From Clostridia bacterium (lineage in GTDB: Bacteria > Bacillota > Clostridia > Christensenellales > Borkfalkiaceae): DNA of 34,912 bases. The translations under genes and the position numbers were made by a program. The notes under the pieces are model-generated. The model was not told the origin of the DNA. It was given only the letters and a program-made list of their open reading frames with translations, and ran no database searches. Each line of letters opens with the position of its first letter. Position 1 is the stretch's first letter. Of the stretch, positions 16,449 through 25,635 are shown one piece after another. Location: NCBI GenBank assembly GCA_017522945.1, contig JAFWXT010000015.1:1-34912 (forward strand), in the 5' to 3' direction.

Positions 16449-18599
16449 TTAAACACCGTTTGCAAAGTCAAGCATATTAGGCCCGATTGGGTTGCTTTCG
16501 TAACATAAGAAATACATTGTTGATGCTATTTCAATTAAAGCAGATTTATATTCTTGTTTCTTTTCGTTACTGAAAGGTCTAACTTCGTTAGAGCCGTAAA
16601 AACTTAAAGTTAAATATAAAGGAGCAACGTATTCCGTGTTAATTCTTTGTCTAACAAGTTCGTATTCTTGTGGGCTAGTTTCTTTTAAAATTTCTATTTC
16701 AGAAAGAGCCTTTTGATATTTTTCAATAATAGGAAGTAGGTACGCTTTATATGGATATAAAGATGCGTTTTGTGGTCTGCTGTAATTGTATTCGCCAACC
16801 GTTACGTCTTGCGAAACAGTCATACTGTGTTGACGTTCGGTTTCAAAAATTTCCCACATAGTATCCGCAGCGTCTTTATACATTGCTTTAAAGAACTTTT
16901 TGCAAAGCTCTTCCATATCAAGAGTAACGTCCCACATTAGTTTTGAGAAAATATATTCGTTTAATATGCCGTAGCCAGTTACTGTTTCACCACGGTAGTC
17001 ACCTTGGTTGATAACGAAGCCTGCGCCATTTTGAATTGCATATGCAAAGAAGTCGTTATTTGACATTGAGAAAGTATCAAAATATGCCGAATAGTTAACG
17101 TATCTTTGTTGATATAACCAGTTAAATACGTTATTTGTTACTGCGCGCCATTTTTCAAGTTCTTCAATATCTTGTTTATTTTCGCCTGTTGCCCAATAAA
17201 TTGAACGAGCATCGTTGTGAGTACAAATCCATGCATAAATATCATCTCTACATATTACAGAATTGTTTGCAGGAATCCATTTCTGTTGAGCATCATCATA
17301 AAGAACAGGCGCTTTTTCAGTAGTACCATAAGCTAAGAAGAATAAATTTAATTCTCTTTCAGCTTGGCCGTTGTTTGCCATCCAATCCTTAACGATTTCC
17401 ATCATACGGTTTACAACTCTAATAATTGCGCCTGCGTATGAACCACCATCTTGTTTTTTTGCTTCTTCACAAGCGTTACAAGTACATTGGAAGCCACCGT
17501 CCATAATGGTAAAGCCAACGAACTCTCTGTCTTTCCATTGATCAAGTGTTAACGAATAAATAATCTTGTTTGCGCAAGCGTTTACTAAATCGGTTAACGC
17601 TTTTTCATCGCCGTGCGCTGTATAACATAATTCTTGATACATTGGGTTGTTAGTTGGAGCGTTATCACTTAACCATTTTTGGTTCCAACCCTCTTTTGAA
17701 GTTGGGTGAACGTAATAATAAACGTTGTGCGCGCCGTAGTTATATTCAGTACCACCTACTTCGGTATAAATAGGTAAGAAAATTTCGGTTGTATCGATAT
17801 AACGATAACGTTGCATAGCGCGTTTAACGTCCGTAGAGTTTACTAAGCCAGATTGCAATTCAAAGTCCCATGCGCTCTTGTGTAAAGTAATGTTGTTACC
17901 ACGGCTTCTTGATGCAATATCAGGAAGGTCGGTTACGTTAAAGTTGCGTAATTTTAAGTTTTTAACGTTAGTGTCGATTTCAATGCAGTTACGGTAATAA
18001 AATTCGTAGTTAAAGCAAATTTGCATAAAATCGTAAACCGAATATAAAACACCGTAAAAGCTTCCGCCAAGAATATAAACCGTATTATCTTTTGTAATAA
18101 TTCTTACGCCGTCTGAACCTAAAATGCTTGGGTCGTAACCGAAAGCAAGTTGTTCTTCCTTGCTCATATCGGTAATAAGCTTTGTTTCGCCGATTGAAAT
18201 TCTTTTTGCGTTAGGATTGCTAAGAACTGGGTCGCCCGAATTATCGCGAACGGTTGGTAAATCAATATTAGTTGCGCGTTTAAATAAAACTTTAAATTCA
18301 TCAACGGCAAGTTCAACCTTGCTATTTGCATTAGATGGAACTACTATTACGTATTCACTAACCCCGTTTTGAACGATATATTTATCTGCAATTTCAGGCG
18401 CAGTTAAATCGTGAACACCATCTTCAAAGGTATAACGACCTGTTTCGGTTGGCGCGCTCATTCCGCTATCAGTATTACCGCCACCGTTAACACTACTGCT
18501 ATCATCACTTGTTCCAGGAGTTGTTACGCAAGCAAATTGAGTAAAGCAAAGTGAAGTTAAAAGTGCAATTGTAAATATAATTGATATCAATTTTTTCAT
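16449..18599 (-). CDS. DUF4838 lipoprotein, GH163-like candidate endo-beta-N-acetylglucosaminidase
   Basis: 716 residues; lipoprotein signal with Cys24 (QFAC) and a Ser/Gly linker. Residues ~66-220 form a GH20b/alpha-glucuronidase-type N-terminal domain: IVVPSNANSKVELAVDEF, ISIGET, and GVRIITKDNTVYILGGSFYGVLYSVYDFM. Residues ~290-590 match DUF4838: a TIM-barrel-like region with FVGFTIMDGGFQCTCNACEEA, RVVNRMMEIVKDW, FFLAYGTTEKAP and DDIYAWICTHNDA. A helical C-terminal part follows (ELCKKFFKAMYKDAADTMWEIFE). From memory, CAZy GH163 was created from DUF4838 member BT1044, an endo-beta-N-acetylglucosaminidase acting on complex N-glycans. If this one is active, it would be the surface-anchored cutting enzyme of the locus and the only recognisable hydrolase in the 19-kb operon. 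I did not identify catalytic Glu residues, and other activities are possible across this broad family. Confidence 0.78.
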   Translation of the reverse strand: MKKLISIIFTIALLTSLCFTQFACVTTPGTSDDSSSVNGGGNTDSGMSAPTETGRYTFEDGVHDLTAPEIADKYIVQNGVSEYVIVVPSNANSKVELAVDEFKVLFKRATNIDLPTVRDNSGDPVLSNPNAKRISIGETKLITDMSKEEQLAFGYDPSILGSDGVRIITKDNTVYILGGSFYGVLYSVYDFMQICFNYEFYYRNCIEIDTNVKNLKLRNFNVTDLPDIASRSRGNNITLHKSAWDFELQSGLVNSTDVKRAMQRYRYIDTTEIFLPIYTEVGGTEYNYGAHNVYYYVHPTSKEGWNQKWLSDNAPTNNPMYQELCYTAHGDEKALTDLVNACANKIIYSLTLDQWKDREFVGFTIMDGGFQCTCNACEEAKKQDGGSYAGAIIRVVNRMMEIVKDWMANNGQAERELNLFFLAYGTTEKAPVLYDDAQQKWIPANNSVICRDDIYAWICTHNDARSIYWATGENKQDIEELEKWRAVTNNVFNWLYQQRYVNYSAYFDTFSMSNNDFFAYAIQNGAGFVINQGDYRGETVTGYGILNEYIFSKLMWDVTLDMEELCKKFFKAMYKDAADTMWEIFETERQHSMTVSQDVTVGEYNYSRPQNASLYPYKAYLLPIIEKYQKALSEIEILKETSPQEYELVRQRINTEYVAPLYLTLSFYGSNEVRPFSNEKKQEYKSALIEIASTMYFLCYESNPIGPNMLDFANGV

Positions 18600-18612
18600 T
18601 CTTCTTTCCCCC

Positions 18613-21600
18613 TTACTCTACTACTATGTTAATATATTTAACGCAAAGGTTACCCTGTTCGTCTTGCGCGTGAACTTGTGCGGTATATTTGCCTGCTACA
18701 GGAATTACAAACGATTCTTTATATTCGCCGTTTGCAGGAGCGTTAACCGGTTTAATATTTGATACGTTTGGAACATATGAGAATTGATCGTGACAATATA
18801 AGTGAATATAAACTAAAATCTTCTTTTGTGTAGTAACGTTATCTGCTACGCTAAATTCAAAAGTAATAGTTTCACCACGTTTAGCGTAAATAGTTGAGCT
18901 TTCACTAACGTTTTTAAGCGTAATTGTAGGCTCTGCCGTATCAACACAACTTAAAACTATTTGTTTAGTGAACGAATTGTTGTTAAAATCAAATACTGTA
19001 TAAACTGCATAGAAAGTTGCAATTCTATCAAGCACGATTTCATATTCGCCACCTAATTCTAATGTACTAACTACATTTCCGTTCTTATCGTAAACCGCGC
19101 CCATATCCGAACATCTAACCGAAACGGTTGCTCTTGAGTAATCAATACCCGAAATAACGTCGGAAAATTCAGGCATAAGAATTTTTACAACAGAACCTTC
19201 GGCATATTCGCCTTGGAAATCCTTAACGTAAATTTCAGGTTCGTTTCTTTCGCTGTAGGTAGTACCCGAAATAGGTGTGTTATTGATTTTAGAAATAATA
19301 ACGCTTGATTTACCCTTAATTCCAACCATTTCAAAGTCGAGATATGCTAATTTAGCATCGAATTCAATAGTTGTAGAATAACTACCTATTCTTAAGAACT
19401 TGGTTTCGTAATCATAAGATAGGTTTGTAATTGCGTTTTCAAAAGTAATAAGTTCTGCTTTAACTAAATTAGCACCGTTAATTGAATAATAGCTACCGTC
19501 CGCTTTACTAAAGATTTCAATAACCAACTTATTATTAGCGTTTTGGGCATCAGTTAAAGTAACCCTAAACGAATCAAAGTTTGCTTCGTTTTTAACTATT
19601 CTGTATTCAAGAGCAAATTTTCTTGGGGAAATTTGATTGAAATAAGAAAGCTTGTTGTTTCCGCTGTTTACGTTTGAAGTAAAGGTTATATTTCTTTGTC
19701 TTATTCCGTATGAGTTAAGCGCGTTTGCGGTAAAGTCACCAACAAAATACTTAGCCATATCGTAGCCCTTACTAATATCTGCGTTGATAATGGAGATTTC
19801 ATCGGTTGCCATAGAAACGCCGTTTGATGCCTTGTAAACAAAGTGTACTTTACTTGCATCGCCAATAGTTATACTTGTTGGATCAACTTGTTGTTCTGCG
19901 CCATCATCGTAAACTGCGTAAACGTTTGTTGAAACCGCTACTGGGCTTCCGCTTGTAAAGGTGTAAGCTTTAATATCGTCGATAGCGTACTTTTGACCTT
20001 TGATATAATATTTAGGTGCGTTAAAGGTTTGCATAAAGCATACGTTTGAACTGCTCTCAACTTGTAAATTAACAACCTTTTCGTATTCAAATACGCCGTC
20101 GCTATAATTATATTTAACTGTATATGCGCCTGCGTAGTATGGTGTAAACGAGAAGTCTGCTCCTTCGCCAACAACGTTTTGGTTTGCGCTTTCAACCGTA
20201 ATTTTTACTTTTACGTCATCTTTAGCCGTGTTAATCGAGTTAACAACTTCGTACAAGTTTTTAATTTCTTCGCCCGCGTTAACGCTTGAGTTTTCTAAAG
20301 TGTTTAAAGTGATTGCGCGATTATCAGGTGTAGCAACGGTAGAAACGGTAAATATAGCTTTACCCACGTTGCCCGTCTTATCTTTAGCGCTATAAACGAT
20401 AGTATATAAATCTTTTTCACTTAATACAAACTTGCCGTCTTCAACAGAAACGTTGGTTTGTGTGTTTGAACCGTAACCGCGATATACGGCAACGTCGATA
20501 CCTTCAACGATATTAACGTCGATTGCTCTTGCTTGTGGAATAACGAAAGTATCGCCAATAGCACCGTAAACGCCGGTTGCAGTAGTTTTGTCTTTTTCAA
20601 CTATAACTTGAGGGGCAACTTTATCGGTATATTCTTTGCTGTTAACGTCCTTTAAGTTATCGTTACCGATAGAAATAATTTCAGTTCTTGCATAGCTTGA
20701 TTCGTAACCGTTTGCGTAAATAGTAACGTAAACTTCACCAGTTGTAAAACCTGGGAAGAAGTTACCGCTTGTGTAAATTAAAGGTTCGTCAAGGTCTGTT
20801 ACTAAATGATTTTCACCACCGTTATAAGATAGGTAAACTCTATTAGTATCCATATCGTATTTCCAAACAGTACCCGTAGTCATAGCGGTTTTCATATTGT
20901 ACATACCAACGTTCATTGAACCTTCGGTCATCCAAACACGATAATCCACGCCGTCAAGCTTAATAATTCTTGAACTACCTAAAACAGTTGTAACGCCCTT
21001 ATCCATACCTGTTACTGGTTGGCAGTTAGTTTGCACGCCAGGGAATAAACAGCCGTCATAGTTAACCGATTTTTGCATACGAAGTTCCATATAGATACTT
21101 GGATTATAACAGTCGGTTAAGCGAACCCAACCTTCTAAAACTTCGGGAACGTAATTACCGTTTTCGTCAAAGTGTCCGTATCTGCCGTCAAGTTCGATAA
21201 TATTCGATAAACCGTCTTCGCCACATTCACGAAGGTCTAAAACCTTGTTGTAAACGAAAGTAGTACCTTCTTTTAAGTTAACGATAATACCATCTTTACC
21301 GCAATAAAGTTGATTTTCTTCGTCACTTACTATAATTTCGCCACCATTTTCGTTTGATAGATTAAAATAATCTGAATAAACTTCAACCGATTGAACCGCC
21401 GTATGCGTAACACCTTGATAGTTAAAGAAGTATCTTAATTCATACATACCCATTTGGTTAAAGGTAATTTTGCCTGCAGATACAACTTTACCATCAGGCG
21501 AAACAACAACGCCGTTGGTAGCCGTATGAGTTCCGTTAAATTCTACGGTTGTGGTAGAAGCAATATCAAGTTGGGTATTTAGTGCAACCTTACCACTTGG

Positions 21601-21729
21601 CACAACGCTGTTAATAACAACTGTTTGCGCTTCGATTTTAGTTGGTAAAGTGCAACCGATTACCGCGCTTGCCACCGCCACCGCAGATAAAACAATAATC
21701 AATAATCTTTTTAAATGTTTACCTTGCAT
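18613..21729 (-). CDS. Large Ig-like surface lipoprotein of unknown function
   Basis: 1038 residues; good lipobox VIGC at Cys26; AAAGGAG precedes the ATG. No named catalytic family was recognised. After a short Ig-like segment (~40-115, ending in the 'YELRYFFNYQGVTHTAVQSVEV' style), residues ~130-370 form a distinct domain rich in Trp, Tyr, Asn and Cys (WVRLTDCYNPSIYMELRM, YRVWMTEGSMNVGMY, TVWKYDMDTNRVYLSYNG) that looks like a concanavalin/laminin-G-type beta-sandwich. Several Ig/PKD-like repeats follow, with the recurrent closing pattern 'DLYTIVYSAKDKTGNVGKAIFTV', 'AGAYTVKYNYSDG' and 'GKYTAQVHAQDEQGNLCVKYINIVVE'. The gene starts 13 nt after the permease gene, so it belongs to the import operon. 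Extracellular glycan binding is inferred from the architecture and context. Confidence 0.78.
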   Translation of the reverse strand: MQGKHLKRLLIIVLSAVAVASAVIGCTLPTKIEAQTVVINSVVPSGKVALNTQLDIASTTTVEFNGTHTATNGVVVSPDGKVVSAGKITFNQMGMYELRYFFNYQGVTHTAVQSVEVYSDYFNLSNENGGEIIVSDEENQLYCGKDGIIVNLKEGTTFVYNKVLDLRECGEDGLSNIIELDGRYGHFDENGNYVPEVLEGWVRLTDCYNPSIYMELRMQKSVNYDGCLFPGVQTNCQPVTGMDKGVTTVLGSSRIIKLDGVDYRVWMTEGSMNVGMYNMKTAMTTGTVWKYDMDTNRVYLSYNGGENHLVTDLDEPLIYTSGNFFPGFTTGEVYVTIYANGYESSYARTEIISIGNDNLKDVNSKEYTDKVAPQVIVEKDKTTATGVYGAIGDTFVIPQARAIDVNIVEGIDVAVYRGYGSNTQTNVSVEDGKFVLSEKDLYTIVYSAKDKTGNVGKAIFTVSTVATPDNRAITLNTLENSSVNAGEEIKNLYEVVNSINTAKDDVKVKITVESANQNVVGEGADFSFTPYYAGAYTVKYNYSDGVFEYEKVVNLQVESSSNVCFMQTFNAPKYYIKGQKYAIDDIKAYTFTSGSPVAVSTNVYAVYDDGAEQQVDPTSITIGDASKVHFVYKASNGVSMATDEISIINADISKGYDMAKYFVGDFTANALNSYGIRQRNITFTSNVNSGNNKLSYFNQISPRKFALEYRIVKNEANFDSFRVTLTDAQNANNKLVIEIFSKADGSYYSINGANLVKAELITFENAITNLSYDYETKFLRIGSYSTTIEFDAKLAYLDFEMVGIKGKSSVIISKINNTPISGTTYSERNEPEIYVKDFQGEYAEGSVVKILMPEFSDVISGIDYSRATVSVRCSDMGAVYDKNGNVVSTLELGGEYEIVLDRIATFYAVYTVFDFNNNSFTKQIVLSCVDTAEPTITLKNVSESSTIYAKRGETITFEFSVADNVTTQKKILVYIHLYCHDQFSYVPNVSNIKPVNAPANGEYKESFVIPVAGKYTAQVHAQDEQGNLCVKYINIVVE

Positions 21730-21742
21730 AATTTCTCCTTTA

Positions 21743-22714
21743 TCATTCTTTTACGCCACCCATAGTAAGGTTGGTCATTAAACGCTTGTTGAAGATACTA
21801 AATATTACTATAATAGGAATAGCGAATATCATAAGAGCAGCCATTCTCTTAGTAGCATAGTTCAAGTCACCACCAGAATCGTAAGTAGTTCTGTAATAAA
21901 CCAAATAAGAAAGAGTTGGTTTTGATGGTAAAAACATCATTGGTGTAGTAAAATCGTTCCAATAAGCAACGAAGATCATTAAGTAAACTGTAAAGAATAT
22001 ATTTAGCGCAAGTGGTATATATATTCTGAACATTATACTAAGTTGTGAAGCCCCATCAATTTCGGCAGCTTCACTAAATCCGCTTGATAATCCCCTAAAG
22101 TAAGCAAAGAAGATTAGAAAATACATATTTGTAAAGGTAGATCTTCTAAGCCATTCACCAATAAAGGTATCGTATAACCTAATTGAACGCATAAAGTTTA
22201 CTGCCGATGGGGTTGCCCCAACTATAGGCGTTGCAATAACGAATAATACAAGCGCGTAAATAATTGATGATACCTTGTTTCTATACATCGAGCAAAGATA
22301 TCCCATAAACATAGGCATAAAAGTTGCGCATAACGCGCCAATGCCCGCATATAAAATTGTGTATAACGAACAAGTTAAAATATCGCCTTGTATTCTTGCT
22401 TCAACTAACTCTTTATTAAATAAACCAACGATATAACCGTTTGGCTTGTCAAGTTTTAGCCTTTCAAAAACATCCAAATAGTTACCAAAAACACCTTCGT
22501 GGTCTGGCTCCATAACGTATGGCCACTTCCAATATTTTAGATTTGGCAAGTTAAATATTTCGCTTAAGTTGTCCACCTGATAGGTACTCTTTAAGGAAAT
22601 GTTTATACCAAAGATGAAAAGTGTAAACATTAAAGCCGTAGATAACACTAAGGCTAACAATATAACGGCGAAAAACACGTTCATTTTTCTTTTACGATTT
22701 CTTATCTTACGCAT
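21743..22714 (-). CDS. Carbohydrate ABC transporter permease, MalG/UgpE-type (CUT1)
   Basis: 323 residues from the ATG at 22714, chosen because AAGGAGG precedes it; the longer frame to 22747 overlaps the upstream gene and lacks a site. Six hydrophobic segments are visible, beginning with VFFAVILLALVLSTALMFTLF. The cytoplasmic EAA loop that contacts the ATPase is present as EAAEIDGASQLSIMFRIYIPLAL, followed by WNDFTTPMMFL. It is the second half of a heterodimeric sugar-import channel in the plasma membrane, with the partner encoded immediately upstream. It has a relatively long periplasmic-side loop (PNLKYWKWPYVMEPDHEG...), common in permeases for large oligosaccharides. No ATPase gene lies nearby. 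Confidence 0.93.
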   Translation of the reverse strand: MRKIRNRKRKMNVFFAVILLALVLSTALMFTLFIFGINISLKSTYQVDNLSEIFNLPNLKYWKWPYVMEPDHEGVFGNYLDVFERLKLDKPNGYIVGLFNKELVEARIQGDILTCSLYTILYAGIGALCATFMPMFMGYLCSMYRNKVSSIIYALVLFVIATPIVGATPSAVNFMRSIRLYDTFIGEWLRRSTFTNMYFLIFFAYFRGLSSGFSEAAEIDGASQLSIMFRIYIPLALNIFFTVYLMIFVAYWNDFTTPMMFLPSKPTLSYLVYYRTTYDSGGDLNYATKRMAALMIFAIPIIVIFSIFNKRLMTNLTMGGVKE

Positions 22715-22727
22715 TTTATCGCCCTCC

Positions 22728-23675
22728 TTAGTTCTCGTTCGGGTCAAGAAGGTTAAGCAACTTTCTTACCCCGAATGATAATGGAATTACTATAGCGCTT
22801 ATCATTACACCAAAAGCAGATAGTTCAGAATAAGATAATCTACCATTCGGCGTAGATGGCGACCATTGTGTTGTTGGTACTAATTCAGATTTATAAACTT
22901 CTTGATACAAATAGAAACCAATCGTTTGAAGCTTACCATCAACCCCGAATTGATCGTAGAAGGTTAATAAACTCATTTGGTCAACAAAAAGTTCGGCAAT
23001 GCTTAAAACTATAAATGTTGTAAGCGTTGGCATTATCATAGGTAAGGTTATGTAAAATAACTCGCTTACTGAATTTACGCCATCAACCTGAGCCGCCTCT
23101 TCAATCGATTCGTTTATGCTCGACATTGCGCTTGTTATAAGCAAGGTTTGCCCTGCGAAACCAAGCCATAAGTTAAAGAATAAAATGGGAGCAAACGCAG
23201 TATTAGCATCTTCAAGTATACCGAAATTTGAATTTGGTGCTTTTATTAACGTGTTTACCAAGTATCTAAAAAGGTAAACCATTATTAAGTTTGATATAAC
23301 GTTTGGCAAAAATAAAATTACTCTAAAAAATCTTGCGCCAAGCATTTTTTTGTAAACGTAATATGAAAATATAATTGATACCGATAAACCGATTGTTAGT
23401 TTAAAAAACCATAAAACCACCGAGTTTTTAAGCATATACCAATTTTCGCCCCAAAACAACATTTGAAGCACGGTTTTAAAGTTTTTAAACCCTGCAAAGG
23501 TTACCTTGTATCCATATTCCCCTTCGATTGTTTCATAATGTTTAAAAGCCATTAAAATAGTGTTTGCGTTAATGCAAACGTAAAACAAAATGAACATTAA
23601 AATGGGAATAGATATCATTAAACCAAAGAAGATATTACGTTTTTGCCTTCTTGTTAGCGTTTTTGTAGCTTCCAT
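22728..23675 (-). CDS. Carbohydrate ABC transporter permease, MalF/UgpA-type (CUT1)
   Basis: 315 residues; AAGGGGAAG lies before the ATG. Six membrane segments begin with FFGLMISIPILMFILFYVCI. The EAA loop reads EEAAQVDGVNSVSELFYITLPMIMPTL, with the invariant Gly and the downstream Pro. It pairs with the 21743-22714 permease to form the translocation channel for the oligosaccharide delivered by the binding protein encoded upstream. The stop codon lies 13 nt before the next ATG. The 104-nt gap to the solute-binding gene contains a stem-loop (23707-23741). A C-terminal L-L-N-L-L-D-P-N-E-N end is unremarkable. Confidence 0.93.
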   Translation of the reverse strand: MEATKTLTRRQKRNIFFGLMISIPILMFILFYVCINANTILMAFKHYETIEGEYGYKVTFAGFKNFKTVLQMLFWGENWYMLKNSVVLWFFKLTIGLSVSIIFSYYVYKKMLGARFFRVILFLPNVISNLIMVYLFRYLVNTLIKAPNSNFGILEDANTAFAPILFFNLWLGFAGQTLLITSAMSSINESIEEAAQVDGVNSVSELFYITLPMIMPTLTTFIVLSIAELFVDQMSLLTFYDQFGVDGKLQTIGFYLYQEVYKSELVPTTQWSPSTPNGRLSYSELSAFGVMISAIVIPLSFGVRKLLNLLDPNEN

Positions 23676-23706
23676 TTCTTCCCCTTAAAGATTAAATAAA
23701 GTTGAC

Positions 23707-23741
23707 TTACGCGTAGGTTCATTTTTCGAATCTACGCGTAA
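23707..23741 (-). promoter_or_regulatory. Intercistronic stem-loop between binding-protein and permease genes
   Basis: TTACGCGTAG (23707-23716) and CTACGCGTAA (23732-23741) form a perfect 10-bp stem over a 15-nt loop. It lies about 40 nt past the binding-protein stop with no T-run after it. In many ABC operons such hairpins protect the binding-protein message and lower permease expression; that is the likely role here. Confidence 0.65.
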
Positions 23742-23779
23742 ATACAGTTAAGTTTTAGTTTAAATTTAAGCGCAACTTA

Positions 23780-25543
23780 TTAGTTACCCTTGTACATATT
23801 AGCCCAATCGCTTGCGCTAATTTGTTGCGAACTAAATGCGTTTGCAACAGTTACTGGAGTTGATGAAGTAAGCGCTTCGAATAAGCTTGGTGTTGTTCCA
23901 ACCGAGAATACTACGTTAGTCCAGCTTTGTTGTAAAGATATAGCGTTTGCTTTGAAAGTTGGGTTATCTGCTACAAAATAAACAACTTTGCTTCTGCCGC
24001 TACTTACAGCGTTTAAAAGGTGTTTACCGTAAACGCTAATTTTGTTAGCATCGTTTGAAGATAATGAATAATCCATTGATCTTAAAATTGAAGTGCTTGC
24101 AGTATAAGCAGATAATTCTGCATCTGAATATAAGAATGCTAAGAAGTCTTTAGCAGCCTTAACTAAGCCAGTATTTGAAGCAATTGCGCTATTGATAACA
24201 AAAATACCATAGTTCATATCAAGTAAAGCTTGTTCTTTGCCTTCGCCTTCTTGAACGCTTTCAGTAAGATTTACAGGTAAAGACATTAAGCGAACGTCTC
24301 TTACTTCAAAACCAGTTTGATAGTTTAAAGCCTTCCATTGTTCAAAGTAGTTTGTTCCTTCACTACCTTCGTTGTACCAGTAACTACCATCGATATGCAT
24401 TGCAATCTTGTTACCAGGAAGGTTGTTAAGTACGAATTTAGAAATTGCAGCCTTTTGAGTATCCCCGTTGTAAACAGAAGGACCAAACCAGTCTTGTTCG
24501 ATACATAAAGCCATAAATGCTTCTGCATAGTACTTTTCAACTTCTTGAGTTGTGTAGTAACCAGTTGCTTCAGTTACGTCAACTACTTGAGTTGTAGGAA
24601 CTTTAACGTTTTCTAAACCAAATAGGTTTTCGTTAGTGTAACCGGTAACGATTGTTGATTGACCATCAAATTCGTAGTTATTTCTTGCGCCTTCATAACC
24701 TTGTAATGAAGTATATAAAGCTGAAAGAAGGAAGTTTGAGTAGTATTTGTAACCACCTGTAAAGTTGAATGGATTAATACCTTCGCTCTTTAAGTATTCG
24801 CAAAGAACGATTAATTCGTTAAGTGATGATGGTAAACCATCGTCGTCTGTACCATATTCGCCGTCAGGACCGCAAGATTTCATTGAGTTATTGATAGCGC
24901 CACCAACAGGTAAGAAATAGTAAACACCGTTTAAAACGTCCGAAGTAAATGGCATAGCGTCATCTTGGTTAGCGTATTCAGGTCTTACGAAATACATATA
25001 AGTTTCGTCGAATAAGTTTTTATCGTAAGAAATAACTGGATAATATTCGCAAGAAGGACCTGCGTAGTATTTGCCGTTATAAGTATATCTTGAACGTTGT
25101 TCTTGTGGAATTTTATCAAGTGGTGAAATAGCTTCGCCAGTTCTAACGTCACTTTTAGCAGTTAAAACGTCCGTAATATCAACTATTCTACCTTCTCTTG
25201 CAGCAGCTTCGATGTTAACTTCACCCATAACGTCGATAATAGCAGAGTTTGAAGTTTCAGCGTTTTTAATCGATGGGTTATCAACTGTTTTTGCTTCGAT
25301 AACTACACCGCTCTTGCCATCTTCGTAAGAATAATCACCCTTTAAAGCAGAGAAACGCGCGCCAGCATCAACTAACCATTGAACACCAGTACCACCGCTC
25401 TTTACTTCAACGTATATAACTGTTTTGTTGCCGTGGTCCTTATTGCCACCGCCATTGTTGTTTCCGCCACCAGTACAACCTGCAACCATTAAAGGTGTAA
25501 CAGCCATTAATGCGCAAGCTAATAATGCAAGTAATTTTTTCAT
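23780..25543 (-). CDS. Extracellular solute-binding lipoprotein of a sugar ABC transporter
   Basis: 587 residues from the ATG at 25543, which has AAAGGAG upstream and opens a canonical lipoprotein signal with lipobox VAGC at Cys23. The longer frame to 25672 adds 43 residues running through the promoter and is rejected. A Gly/Asn-rich linker follows. The mature protein has type-1 solute-binding features: IYVEVKSGGTGVQWLVDAG at the N-terminus, ALLDMNYGIFVINSAIASNTGLVKAAKDFLAFLYSDAELSAYT near the C-terminus, and a GPDGEYGTDDDGLP loop (calcium-binding-like) typical of longer oligosaccharide binders. It is longer than the usual ~430 residues, consistent with a bulky glycan ligand. First gene of the seven-gene operon, divergent from the AraC regulator. 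Confidence 0.92.
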   Translation of the reverse strand: MKKLLALLACALMAVTPLMVAGCTGGGNNNGGGNKDHGNKTVIYVEVKSGGTGVQWLVDAGARFSALKGDYSYEDGKSGVVIEAKTVDNPSIKNAETSNSAIIDVMGEVNIEAAAREGRIVDITDVLTAKSDVRTGEAISPLDKIPQEQRSRYTYNGKYYAGPSCEYYPVISYDKNLFDETYMYFVRPEYANQDDAMPFTSDVLNGVYYFLPVGGAINNSMKSCGPDGEYGTDDDGLPSSLNELIVLCEYLKSEGINPFNFTGGYKYYSNFLLSALYTSLQGYEGARNNYEFDGQSTIVTGYTNENLFGLENVKVPTTQVVDVTEATGYYTTQEVEKYYAEAFMALCIEQDWFGPSVYNGDTQKAAISKFVLNNLPGNKIAMHIDGSYWYNEGSEGTNYFEQWKALNYQTGFEVRDVRLMSLPVNLTESVQEGEGKEQALLDMNYGIFVINSAIASNTGLVKAAKDFLAFLYSDAELSAYTASTSILRSMDYSLSSNDANKISVYGKHLLNAVSSGRSKVVYFVADNPTFKANAISLQQSWTNVVFSVGTTPSLFEALTSSTPVTVANAFSSQQISASDWANMYKGN

Positions 25544-25606
25544 AATTTTACTCCTTTCTTGTTTTCTTTTTTGGGCAAAAATACCCCTTATTTTTTTTAT
25601 ATCATT

Positions 25607-25635
25607 ATTATACAACACTTTTTTTTGCATTTCTA
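25607..25635 (-). promoter_or_regulatory. Probable promoter of the transporter/lipoprotein operon
   Basis: On the minus strand: -10 TATAAT (25607-25612), 17-nt spacer, weak -35 TAGAAA (25630-25635). A TCGTATCGTA direct repeat on the plus strand (25643-25652) lies immediately upstream. A perfect -10 with a poor -35 flanked by a repeat fits an activator-dependent promoter. Confidence 0.6.
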
